Shown here: piece by piece, positions 23,600-33,500 of the stretch
Position numbering within the stretch: the stretch's first letter is position 1
Layout of the letters: every line of letters starts with the position of its first letter
Source of the DNA: Nitrospira sp. ND1
Lineage (GTDB): Bacteria > Nitrospirota > Nitrospiria > Nitrospirales > Nitrospiraceae
Direction: 5' to 3'
NCBI RefSeq assembly: GCF_900170025.1
Contig: NZ_FWEX01000006.1
Coordinates: forward strand, 3,091,839-3,155,838
Length of the DNA: 64,000 bases
The notes under the pieces: generated by a model
Seen by the model: only the letters and a program-made list of their open reading frames with translations
Told to the model about the DNA's origin: nothing
The model's database searches: none
Made by a program: the position numbers and the translations under genes

Positions 23600-24700
23600 A
23601 TCGCAAAGGCCACGCACGAGGGTCCCGGGTGATCGTAGGCTGAATGGCCGGCCCGTCACAGCTTTCGGCAATATCCTGTTCCCTTCCGAACGCGTCGCGA
23701 GTATCTGCTGTGAATTGCTTGCGCGCTGCCTCTGTGCCCTGGCTCGGCCGCTGTTGTTGGCGAGTCGACTCCTGGCTTGGAGTCGAGCCAATCAGACCGT
23801 TCGGGGTCTCTGGCTGTCGTGCTCGCTGTCTGGACGATTGAATGGGGAACATGATCGCATGGTTCTCTCCGGTCTATTAATCGCGAGGCAACATTCCAGA
23901 ATCGTTGGTTGGCGGCGTCAGGCTGTTGGTGTAGGCGGCCTGATGTTCCCTTACCGCTTCAAGCCTGTAGAGTGCTCCGTCAGCAACGCCATCTTTGGCC
24001 GGCACTGATCCCTCTCCTAGCGGGTTATTCTAAGAGTTGCCCCAGCATGTGCCCCGCTTGTCTGATTCAATAGGTAGGCCATTCCCCTGCGTCGGGAGAC
24101 GTGGTCGCGATCGTCACTTCTGTTCTCAGAGGGCACCTTCGTCAGTGTGCCTTCACCCGGTAGCCGTTCTCGTTGCGGGCGTAGATTAAGTCTGGCCTCG
24201 GTGAGGCTTGCCACTTCTGAGGCTACTGACTGGGATTGCGGCTGAAGCGCGGAGGCTCAGGAAAAGGTTGAAATACGGAACGACCGGGATTGCAACTTGC
24301 TCCTGTCGATATCCTGCGCTGAGGCACCGAACTTCGAAGTTCGCGATGTCGGTTTTCTATTGCCTGTGCGCTTCATGATCACACTGTGCGCCTTCCCAGG
24401 ATCGATGCCCTCCGGGCTGCGATGCGCAGGCGACGAACGGTGAGGTCTTGCCAGGGCGTGGCTCCGCTCGATTCGCTCTCCACCCGCAGCCGTTCCATAG
24501 ATTTGTTGAGGCGGTGTCGTCTGGCTCGCCTTAGTACGGACGACTTGCAGTGCGCCATCTAGCGGTCGCCATCGGCATCCCGCTTCAGCCTCTTTCGTCA
24601 AGTTCTTGTCGAATTCTACCGATATTCCTGCAGTAAGGGTGTGTCGTGCCCTGAGATGGATCCGTGCGCGCACGAAAGGGATGACGGTGTTTGCGGCATC
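23600..24700. other. Long intergenic region without a supported gene
   Basis: I see no gene with a convincing start and family in these 1,101 bp; open frames here are short or are complements of neighbours. Two strong stem-loops lie at 23,757-23,791 (13 paired bases with a 3-base bulge) and 23,793-23,808 (AGACC ... GGTCT). The region ends just before the TolC-like gene, so part of it must contain the promoter of the export operon. A structured RNA is possible but no known family is recognised. Confidence 0.4.
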
Positions 24701-26245
24701 ATGAAGACGATGGCACAAGAACCCCTGCAAGTATTGGCGTTGGTGGGGGCAATAGTGATGACCTCCGGGTGCATGATCAAGCCCTATGTGTTGACCGACG
24801 AGGATGTCCGGACCCGCGCCACCAATGATCTTCAGATAGTGTCGACTCTCCGGGAGCCGCTGTCCGGTCCGATCGATCTCTATGAAGCCATAGCGCGTGC
24901 ATTGAAATTCAATCTGGACGCCAAGGTGAAGGCCATGCAGGCACAGTTGGCGCATCAGCAGCTGAATGTGGCGCATTACACCTTGTTGCCGCAGCTGTCG
25001 GCGAATGCGGGATTTGACGGACGCAATTCCTACAGCGGAGGCGGGGCGCAATCGCTCGTTGATGGTCGGCCTGTCCTCGAGCCCTTTACGTCGTCCGATA
25101 AGAACGTGGTGTCGGGCAATCTCGCGCTGAGTTGGGACGTGCTGGATTTCGGTCTCTCCTACGTTCGCGCGCAGCAGGCGGCCGATAACGTCATGATTGC
25201 CGAAGAGGAGCGGCGGCGGATTGCAGTACGCCTCGTCCAGGATGTCCGGAGCGCGTACTGGCGGGCGGTCAGTGCGGAACGGGTGCTCTATCGGGTGAAA
25301 TTTCTGGATGAGTCCGTCAACAAGGCGTTGGAGCGCGCGCAGCAAATTGTCGATAAGAAATTGCAGACGCCCTTGACCCCGCTCAACTATCGCCGGGACT
25401 TGCTGAACATTCAGCGTGAGGTGCAGCGCCTGTACCGTGAGCTGAGCACGGCACGGGTTCAGCTGGCTTCAATGATGGGGCTGCCTCCGGGAACCGAGTA
25501 TGACCTGGCCGTGCCTCAGCGGACGGGCACCGTTCCGGTGGTTGACCTGGATACGGGGCGGATGGAGGAGCAGGCCTTGTTGCTTCGTGCCGAGCTTCGC
25601 TCTCTCGACTATCAAAAGCGGATCAATGCGAAGGAGGCGCGCACCGTATTCCTGGAAATGTTTCCCAACTTGAAGCTGAGTCTCGGCGGATATTACAGCA
25701 GCAACAGCTTCTTCCTCTATCAAAACTGGCTGGGGTATGCCTCTCAGCTCAGTTGGAACCTTCTGTCGGCGTTTCGCGTACCGGCCAAACTCAAAGCGGT
25801 GGAGGCGCATCGACAGGTGTTGGATGCCCAAAGTCTCGCGCTGACCATGACGATCTTGACCGAGGTGCATGTCGGCGCGCTGCAGTTCGCCCAGGCGAGC
25901 CAGGAATATCTCAATGCTAGGAGCTACCACGAGACGCAATTGGCCATTACCGATCATACCAAGAACCTGTGGCTCACGAAGAGTACCAACGATCTGACCT
26001 TCATTCGGGAGCGAGTGAATGACGTGCTGGCTGAAGTCCGCATGGACAGCGCGCAGTCCGGCGTCGAGTCGGCCTATGCCACGTTGATGGCATCGATGGG
26101 CGAAGATGCCGCGCCGACCGGCACCGACGCGCAGAGTGTGGCCGCCCTTGCCGATGAACTGAGGAAACAGCGGGTGCCTGCCGTCGACACGGTGTCGGAG
26201 TCAGGAAGGAGGCTGGAGTCCCATGCGATCCCATTGGCTAATTAA
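24701..26245 (+). CDS. TolC-family outer-membrane efflux lipoprotein
   Basis: From the ATG at 24,701 the protein has 514 residues. MAQEPLQVLALVGAIVMTSG precedes Cys24, a lipobox, so it should be lipid-anchored. The body repeats the TolC pattern in two halves: SGNLALSWDVLDFGLSYVRA at about residue 145 and ASQLSWNLLSAFRVPAKLKA near 365, each followed by long helices (RLVQDVRSAYWRAVSAERVL, LTEVHVGALQFAQASQEYL). It forms the outer-membrane channel for the exported protein encoded at the end of the cluster. The end overlaps the adaptor gene by 23 bp. An ATG at 24,710 is an alternative start. Confidence 0.9.
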   Translation: MKTMAQEPLQVLALVGAIVMTSGCMIKPYVLTDEDVRTRATNDLQIVSTLREPLSGPIDLYEAIARALKFNLDAKVKAMQAQLAHQQLNVAHYTLLPQLSANAGFDGRNSYSGGGAQSLVDGRPVLEPFTSSDKNVVSGNLALSWDVLDFGLSYVRAQQAADNVMIAEEERRRIAVRLVQDVRSAYWRAVSAERVLYRVKFLDESVNKALERAQQIVDKKLQTPLTPLNYRRDLLNIQREVQRLYRELSTARVQLASMMGLPPGTEYDLAVPQRTGTVPVVDLDTGRMEEQALLLRAELRSLDYQKRINAKEARTVFLEMFPNLKLSLGGYYSSNSFFLYQNWLGYASQLSWNLLSAFRVPAKLKAVEAHRQVLDAQSLALTMTILTEVHVGALQFAQASQEYLNARSYHETQLAITDHTKNLWLTKSTNDLTFIRERVNDVLAEVRMDSAQSGVESAYATLMASMGEDAAPTGTDAQSVAALADELRKQRVPAVDTVSESGRRLESHAIPLAN

Positions 26246-27008
26246 TTCGATGGTCGCACTGACGATCTTCTGCGCGGCGGTGGCCTTTCCGCAGGTCGGC
26301 TGGCCGAAAGACGACCGGCCCGTCCAGCTGATGCGGAGTGTCAACGGCGCGTTGCGTGGCATTGTGAAGGCCAGCACGCAGGCCGTGCTCTATTCCCAGA
26401 TTCAGGGGCGGATCAGCCAGATCCCGGTGAAGGAGGGGCAGCGGTTCGAGAAGGGCGCAACGCTGGTCGCAATCGACTGCGACAAGTATCGGGCGGAATT
26501 AGCGGGGGCCCTGGCCGAGCATGAGGCCAAAGACAAAACCTTCCAGAACAACAAAGAACTCACCAAACTCAATGCCGTCAGCACGCTTGAATTGGAAATT
26601 TCCGAAGCCGAGGCGAAGAAGGCCATCGCGGCCATTCGCCTGGCCGAGATCAACGTGCGAAGCTGCCATATCGCGGCGCCGTTTTCCGGCCGCGTCGTGG
26701 CGGTCATGGTCAATGAGCATGAAAACGTCTTCCCCAACGACAAGCTGCTCAGTCTTCTCGATGACACCAGTCTGGAGATCGAGTTGGTGCTGCCCTCCTC
26801 GACCTTAGCCTGGCTCAAGCGAAAGTCACCGTTCACATTCACCATCGACGAGACGCATCGGGAGTATCCGGCGAAGGTGAAGGAAATCGGGGCGAATGTC
26901 GATCCCGCCAGTCAGACGGTCAAGGTGGTGGGCAGCTTCGGGGCCCTCCCGGCCGATGTGCTCGCCGGGATGAGCGGCACGGCGCAATTTGCATCGGGAC
27001 AACCGTAA
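26223..27008 (+). CDS. HlyD/RND-type periplasmic adaptor protein, first copy
   Basis: The 261-residue protein has an N-terminal signal segment (SMVALTIFCAAVAFPQV) and the biotinyl-lipoyl-like halves of membrane fusion proteins, VLYSQIQGRISQIPVKEGQR and SCHIAAPFSGRVVAVMVNEH, separated by a helical hairpin (EHEAKDKTFQNNKELTKLNA). A beta-barrel part follows (LEIELVLPSSTLAWLKRKSP, ASQTVKVVGSFGALPADVLA). It would bridge the inner-membrane component to the TolC-like channel. It overlaps the channel gene and is followed by a second adaptor 4 bp downstream. Confidence 0.85.
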   Translation: MRSHWLINSMVALTIFCAAVAFPQVGWPKDDRPVQLMRSVNGALRGIVKASTQAVLYSQIQGRISQIPVKEGQRFEKGATLVAIDCDKYRAELAGALAEHEAKDKTFQNNKELTKLNAVSTLELEISEAEAKKAIAAIRLAEINVRSCHIAAPFSGRVVAVMVNEHENVFPNDKLLSLLDDTSLEIELVLPSSTLAWLKRKSPFTFTIDETHREYPAKVKEIGANVDPASQTVKVVGSFGALPADVLAGMSGTAQFASGQP

Positions 27009-27012
27009 CCCT

Positions 27013-28377
27013 ATGGCGACATCCACCCAACCGAGCGCACAGGAACTCGCGACGCTGGTCCATCTGGCGACCCTCACCCATTTGGAGGCGCAGATCCGTG
27101 TCGCGAAGACCGTCCAGGAACTGCAGTTTATCTCCGTCAATGAGACCCGCCGGCTGGTTCCCTATGAACAGGCCTATCTGCTGAGTCATGCCGGTGAAGC
27201 GGCCGGCGTCTCCCGAGTGATCTGTGCGTCCAGCGTGGCCGTGGTGGAACGCGATGCGCCGATGATGCGCTGGTTGGAAGAGATGGCTCAGGCTCTGAGG
27301 CACGCACTCCCGGGGGATGAACCCGTTACCGTCACGGAGGAAATGTGCCCCGACTCCTGCCGCGAGGGATGGCGGGAGCATGTCAGGGGCCATGTCCTCT
27401 GGTGTCCGCTGAAACACCCGGATGAAACGGTGTTGGGGTTCTGGTGGCTCGAGCGGGACTATCCCTGGGAGGAGAATGATCGGGCGATTATGCACCGGCT
27501 TGCGGGGAGCTTCGCCTATGCCTGGAAAGCCGTGGCGATGCGCCATCGAACCTGGTCCACGAGGATCAAAACGCCCTCGGTGTGGTTGATGGCTGCAGCG
27601 GTTGTCGGGGCGCTGTGTCTGCCGGTTCGCGTGTCGACCGTTGCGCCGGTGAAAGTGATGGCGAAGGAGCCGACGATTGTGAGCGCGCCGATGGACGGCG
27701 TGATTGCCGAGGTCCTGGTGCCGCCGAATACGGTGGTCACGCAATATCGGCTGCTGTTCCGCTACGAAGACACGAACCTCCGCAATCAGTTTCGGGTCGC
27801 GGAGAAGCAATTGGCGGTGGCGCAGGCCGAACATGTCCAGGCGATTCAGGGCGGCTTTGCCGATCCGCAACGAAAGGCCGAGGTTCCGCTCAAAGCCGCC
27901 GAAGCGGCGTTAAAGGAGACGGAGCTGACCTATGCCCAGGAGATGCTGGCGCAGGTGGAAGTCCGTGCCCCGCAGGAAGGATTGCTGCTGTATAGCGACA
28001 AAGCCGACTGGGTCGGGAAGCCGGTCTCCGTCGGCGAGCGGATCATGGATATTGCCGATCCGCGTCGCATTGAGTTGCGAATCGATCTCCCCGTGAGCGA
28101 CGCCCTCCTGTTACGGGACGGCGCCGATGTCGTAGCGTTCTTCGATGCACTCCCGCTGGAATCGTTTGGGGCGACCGTGAGTCGCGCGAGTTACCATGCG
28201 GAGGTGTTGCCCGGAGATATGTTGGCGTATCGGATCACGGCTGAATTGGCGACTGCCGATCCCCGTATCCGCATTGGCTGGCAAGGGTCGGCGAAGGTGT
28301 ATGGAGAACAGGGCCCGTTGGCATTCTTGTTGTTCCGCCGTCCGCTCATGGCCTTGCGCCAACTGGTCGGAGTGTAG
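27013..28377 (+). CDS. GAF-like plus HlyD-type adaptor protein
   Basis: From the ATG at 27,013 the protein has 454 residues. The first about 170 look like a GAF-type cytoplasmic domain (VPYEQAYLLSHAGEAAGVSR, LWCPLKHPDETVLGFWWLER). A single transmembrane helix lies near 190-205 (SVWLMAAAVVGALCLPVRVS). The C-terminal half is a membrane fusion protein: APMDGVIAEVLVPPNTVVTQ, a helical part (RVAEKQLAVAQAEHVQAIQG), and QVEVRAPQEGLLLYSDKADW. A cytoplasmic GAF domain on an adaptor is unusual and could sense a ligand or contact the export partner. It lies 4 bp after the first adaptor and 3 bp before the M50 gene. Confidence 0.82.
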   Translation: MATSTQPSAQELATLVHLATLTHLEAQIRVAKTVQELQFISVNETRRLVPYEQAYLLSHAGEAAGVSRVICASSVAVVERDAPMMRWLEEMAQALRHALPGDEPVTVTEEMCPDSCREGWREHVRGHVLWCPLKHPDETVLGFWWLERDYPWEENDRAIMHRLAGSFAYAWKAVAMRHRTWSTRIKTPSVWLMAAAVVGALCLPVRVSTVAPVKVMAKEPTIVSAPMDGVIAEVLVPPNTVVTQYRLLFRYEDTNLRNQFRVAEKQLAVAQAEHVQAIQGGFADPQRKAEVPLKAAEAALKETELTYAQEMLAQVEVRAPQEGLLLYSDKADWVGKPVSVGERIMDIADPRRIELRIDLPVSDALLLRDGADVVAFFDALPLESFGATVSRASYHAEVLPGDMLAYRITAELATADPRIRIGWQGSAKVYGEQGPLAFLLFRRPLMALRQLVGV

Positions 28378-28380
28378 CCG

Positions 28381-30519
28381 ATGGCCGGCCTGTCCTCAGT
28401 GTCCCCGCCCCAAGAACGCACCTTGCCTCCGCTGAGAAAGAACCTGCAGTTCCTCCGCGGCGCGCCCACACCGGAAGGGGTGCCGACCTGGACGATCGTC
28501 GATCCCGTTCGCAACAAATATTTCCAGATCGAGTGGCAGGTCTATCAGCTTCTCCAGCGCTGGTCCTGTGGCACGGTGGAAAAACTCGTCGCGGTGGTCC
28601 GGCGCGACACCACCTCCCGGATCCGGGCGGAAGACGTCGAAGACTTAGTGCGGTTCTTGTACGCCAACAGTCTGACGGAGCAATCGGCCAGCGGGCGGGT
28701 CAAGGACTACGTCGAGCAGGAAGTGGCACGCCATCAGGCCTGGTGGCAGTGGCTGTTGCATCACTATCTCTTCATCAAAATTCCGCTGATACATCCGCAT
28801 CGTTTTCTGCACGCCACACTGCCCTTGGTGGCGCCGCTCTACACACCCATGGCGGCGTGGCTGTTCGGAATGATCGGTGCGACCGGGTTGTTCCTGGTGG
28901 GACAGCAATGGGACACCTTTTTGTCGACCTTCCTGCATTTTTTCACGTGGCAGGGGGCGCTGATGTACGGCGTGGTGTTGTGTGTCGTCAAGGTCGTGCA
29001 TGAATTGGGGCATGCCTATACCGCAACGCGATTCGGATGCCGGGTACCCACGATCGGTGTAGCCTTGATGGTGATGATGCCGGTGCTCTATTCGGACATC
29101 AGCGACGCCTATCGGCTGAGTTCGAGGCGGAAACGTCTGTGGATCGCCGGAGCCGGGGTCGTGGCCGAACTGGGACTTGCTGCGGTCGCGACCTTGGTGT
29201 GGGGCTTCCTGCCGGATGGGGCCATCCGGAGCGTCGTCTTCGTGGCGGCGACGACCAGCTGGGTGATGAGCCTGGCGGTCAACCTCAACCCATTTATGAG
29301 GTTTGACGGCTACTATCTTCTGGCCGATGGACTGGGAATTCCGAATCTCCAGGACCGGGCCTTCGCCTTCGGGCAATGGCGGATTCGTGAACTGTTGTTT
29401 GCGCCAGGCGCGCCTCCGCCCGAAGCGGTCGGGCTGTCCAACAGGCGGATCCTGATCGCTTATGCCTGGGGTATCTGGCTGTATCGGCTTGTCCTGTTCA
29501 CCGGGATTGCGCTGGCCGTCTATCACTATTTTTTTAAAGTGCTCGGCCTCCTGCTGTTTCTGGTCGAAATCGTCTTCTTTATCGGTCTGCCGATCTGGCG
29601 GGAACTGACGAGCTGGTGGAGTCGCCGTGCTGCCTATGCATCGACGGGCCGGTTTGCCGTCACGATGACGGTCGTCGCCGCGATGCTGTTGCTTGCCTGT
29701 CTTCCATGGTCCAGCCGTGTCGCGATCCCAGGGGTGCTGCAGGCAGGGTCCTATGCAACCATCTATCCTCCGGCGCCGGGGCGGATTGCATCGGTGTCGG
29801 TGCATGCAGGGCAGTCCGTACGAGCGGGTGACACCGTGCTCGTACTCGAAAACCCGCTATTAGCCAAGGAGGCCCGGTTGGCCCGGACCCAGGTCGAGCT
29901 CTTGGATTTCAGGCTGCAACGTCAGGCCGGATACGCAGAGGATCGTCTCCAAGGTCAGGTTCTTGCCGAGTCGTTACGATCGAAACTCGTCGAGCTGGAC
30001 GGAGTTGCCGAGAAGCAGCAGCGCCTCGTCCTGCAGGCGCCCATCGATGGCGTGGTGGTTGATCAGGCCGATTCGCTCTATCCCGGCCGATGGATCAATG
30101 AGAAGCTGGCGGTCGCGTACGTAGTGAACTCTCGAACGGCCATAGTTACGGCCCTTGCGCCGGTTGAGGATCTAGGTGTGCTGGCAGTCGGACAGGAAGC
30201 GCTCTTCATCCCAAACGATGTGACGCGTCAGACCACTCGCGCCCGGGTCACCGAAATTCGGGACGTGGACGAACAGGATCTTTCCGTTCCCTACCTGGCA
30301 TCAATCTATGGGGGTGCCGTGCCCGTACGAAAAGATTCGCATGGTCGATTGCAGGCGGAGCAATCGGTCTATCGCGTAGAACTTGAAGTGCTGGACGAGG
30401 TTGTGCGGGCGGATCAGGTCGTGACCGGGCTCATCCACGTCGCCGGGACGCCTCAGAGCCTGGTTGCACGGATGTGGGACCGAGTCGTGGCGGTCATGAT
30501 CCGGGAGAGCGGGCTCTGA
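28381..30519 (+). CDS. M50-type membrane metallopeptidase fused to HlyD-like adaptor domain
   Basis: The 712-residue protein has an N-terminal PqqD-like segment (about 40-110), a polytopic membrane part with the zinc motif HELGH at 207-211, and NPFMRFDGYYLL at 303-314, where D309 is the second metal ligand of M50/site-2-type peptidases. After about residue 455 follows a periplasmic adaptor domain (YPPAPGRIASVSVHAGQSVR, VLQAPIDGVVVDQADSLYPG). Proteins of this layout (COG1994/YydH-like) are found with TolC/HlyD genes and large repeat proteins. It might process or help move the exported protein. The start has GGAG about 10 bases upstream. No ABC ATPase gene accompanies it. Confidence 0.88.
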   Translation: MAGLSSVSPPQERTLPPLRKNLQFLRGAPTPEGVPTWTIVDPVRNKYFQIEWQVYQLLQRWSCGTVEKLVAVVRRDTTSRIRAEDVEDLVRFLYANSLTEQSASGRVKDYVEQEVARHQAWWQWLLHHYLFIKIPLIHPHRFLHATLPLVAPLYTPMAAWLFGMIGATGLFLVGQQWDTFLSTFLHFFTWQGALMYGVVLCVVKVVHELGHAYTATRFGCRVPTIGVALMVMMPVLYSDISDAYRLSSRRKRLWIAGAGVVAELGLAAVATLVWGFLPDGAIRSVVFVAATTSWVMSLAVNLNPFMRFDGYYLLADGLGIPNLQDRAFAFGQWRIRELLFAPGAPPPEAVGLSNRRILIAYAWGIWLYRLVLFTGIALAVYHYFFKVLGLLLFLVEIVFFIGLPIWRELTSWWSRRAAYASTGRFAVTMTVVAAMLLLACLPWSSRVAIPGVLQAGSYATIYPPAPGRIASVSVHAGQSVRAGDTVLVLENPLLAKEARLARTQVELLDFRLQRQAGYAEDRLQGQVLAESLRSKLVELDGVAEKQQRLVLQAPIDGVVVDQADSLYPGRWINEKLAVAYVVNSRTAIVTALAPVEDLGVLAVGQEALFIPNDVTRQTTRARVTEIRDVDEQDLSVPYLASIYGGAVPVRKDSHGRLQAEQSVYRVELEVLDEVVRADQVVTGLIHVAGTPQSLVARMWDRVVAVMIRESGL

Positions 30520-30597
30520 GCAGGAGCGCTGGAATAACTCACCGATAGAGGATCAAGTTCGCCGCGACGATCACTCATTTGGGCTGAGGCAACGAGT

Positions 30598-33500
30598 ATG
30601 TTCGATTTTATCAAAAAGTATCTGCGCAGGAATGGTGAGCCATCAGAGCGGCCATCGTCCCTCGCGACTCCGTCTGCCTTCAAGCAATCTCTCCTATCCC
30701 TCGAGCAACGATTGATGTTTGACGCGGCGGCCGCGGCGACCGCGGCCGAGGTGCAATCCGAACAGGTGGCTCAAGATCAGGCCGAGGCGGCGGTCTCCTC
30801 GGAGGGGACTGCCGAGAGTACGACTCCTGAGCAGCAGGAATCTCAGGAGCTACTCCACGCGATTGGTTCCTACAGTCCCGGCGAATCCTCGACAGAAGTG
30901 GTCTTCGTCGACCCCACGGTTCCGGATTATGAATCTCTGCTCGCGGGCATGGGGCCCAATGTAGAGGTCGTTGTCCTGGATGCCTCCCGAGACGGGGTCG
31001 AGCAGATCGCCGAGTCGTTAACCGGGCGATCAGGCATCGACGCCATTCATCTGATTTCGCACGGCGACGCTGGAACATTGCAGTTGGGCACCGGCACGTT
31101 GAATGCCGAATCGATGTCGACTCATTACGCGGACGAGTTCACAACGATTCAGCAGACCCTGTCGGAGCAGGCTGACATTCTGGTGTACGGCTGTAATTTT
31201 GCCGAGGGTGAGGTGGGCCAGGCGGCTGTGGCCCGGCTGGCTGAACTGACCGGAGCCGACGTGGCCGCGAGCAGCGACAGAACCGGCCACATCGATTTGG
31301 GCGGCGATTGGAAATTCGAAACCCAGGTTGGATCGATCGAAACCGACCTCGCGATCACCGATGCCGCGCAGATGGACTGGAAGGGGATCCTGACGACCGA
31401 GACTGTCGGCGACCAATTCTCCTCAAGTTCCTACGACAATCACGATGGGACTCAGAAGTGGGCCTCAGATTGGACCGAAACCGATGCCGGCGGCGGTGGG
31501 GCAAGCGGCGGGGATGTGCATGTCGCTTCATCACAACTGAGGATCGACGCCGGTTCCGTGGGAGACCAAGCTTCGCGGCAGGTTGATCTGTCAGGAACGA
31601 GCGGCGCAATCCTCACATTCGATTACACCAACTCGTTGTCCGGCTCCGATCAAATCGAGATTCGCGTGTCAGCCGACGGAAAGACGTATACCACGCTCAC
31701 CGACGGCGTCTTCTCCCCTAAGTCGAATGCCGGAAGCGGCACCGTCAAGCTCGACATTTCCGGTTATGCCTCCGCGAGTACGACGATCCAATTCATTGTC
31801 ACTGGGGTGGGCGGGGGCGATCGCCTGTATGTCGATAACGTGCAGGTCGGCTATGACACCGGCGCCGCGAACAGTGCGCCGGCGATCAGCAGCAACGGCG
31901 GCGGAACGACGGCGTCGGTCACGGTCGGGGAGAACAGCACGGTCGTCACGACCGTCACGGCTACTGACGTTGATGCAGGGCACACCCTAGGCTATTCGAT
32001 CGCCGGTGGAGCGGACGCAGCTCGATTCACTATCCACAACAGCACGGGTCAGCTGAGTTTTGTCTCGGCGCCCAGCTATGAAGCCCCGGCGGACAGCGGC
32101 GGGAATAACGTGTACGACGTCACGGTGCAGGTGTCTGACGGCCAGGGCGGCACGGATACCCAAGCCCTCGCCGTGACAGTGGCAAACGTCAATGAGGCAC
32201 CGACAGACCTGGCCTTGTCGGCGAACACGGTGGCGGAGCACGCGGCCAACGGGACCGTCGTCGGCACCGTGAGCGGCAGCGATGTGGATATGGGCGATAC
32301 GAAGACGTACTCACTGACCGACAACGCCGGCGGACGCTTTGCCATCAACAGCAGCGCGGGCCAGATCACCGTCGCCAACCGATCGCTCATCAATTACGAG
32401 AGAGCCACCAGCCACAATCTGACGGTGCGGGTGACGGACAGCGGCGGGCTGACCTATGACGAGACCTTCACCATCAACGTGACGGATGTGAATGAAGCGG
32501 CTCCCAGGATCACCAGCAATGGCGGGGGGGCCACAGCCCTCATCAATATTGCGGAGAATGCCACGGCGGTCACCAGGGTCACTGCCTCCGACGCCGATAC
32601 CAGGCAAACCCTGGCCTACTCGATTGTCGGTGGGGCCGATGCCGCCAAGTTTACGATCAACAGTAGCACCGGTGCCTTGTCGTTTGTGTCCGCCCCGAAC
32701 TACGAGGCGCCGACCGATAGCGGCGGTAACAACGTCTACGATGTGACGGTCCAAGTGTCAGACGGAAGCGGCGGCGTGGACTCTCAGGCCATCAGCGTGA
32801 CCGTAACTGCTGTGAACGAGAGGCCGACGGACCTGAGTCTGTCGGCGAACACGGTGGCGGAGCACGCGGCCAATGGGACCGTGGTGGGGACGGTGAGCGG
32901 GAGCGACCCCGACGCCGGCGACACGAAGAGCTACAGCTTGACCAATACGGCGGGGGGGCGGTTTGCGATCAACCGGACGACCGGCGCCCTCACGGTCGCC
33001 AACAGTACCTTGCTGAACTACGAAGCGGCGACGAGCCATGCCGTGACCGTCCGGGTGACCGATCGGGGCGGGCTGACCTACGACGAGACGTTCACGATCA
33101 ACCTGACGAACGTGAACGAGGCCCCCAGCGGGACCAATGCGACCGTCACGATCACCGAAGATACGGCGCACATCCTCACGGCGGCCAATTTCGGGTTCAG
33201 CGATGTGGACGCCGGCGATGCGCTGAGTGCGGTGCGGATCGACACGTTGCCGACGGCCGGGACTCTGACCCTGTCGGGCACGGCGGTGACGGCGGGCCAG
33301 GTGATCACGCCGGCGGACCTCGCGGCGGGCCAGCTGGTCTTTACCCCGGCGGCCAACGCCAACGGGACCGGCTATGCCCGCGTGACCTTCTCGGTCCGCG
33401 ACAGCACCAATCTGTACGACCCGACGCCCAATACGCTCACGGTCAATGTCACCGCCGTCAATGACCGGCCGACGGACCTGAGCCTGTCGGCCAACACGGT

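Noticed and set aside
24257-25345. 362-codon minus-strand frame overlapping the gene-free region and the TolC-like gene
   Set aside because: The overlap is antisense to conserved TolC helices, composition is His/Arg-rich, and no start signal is seen.
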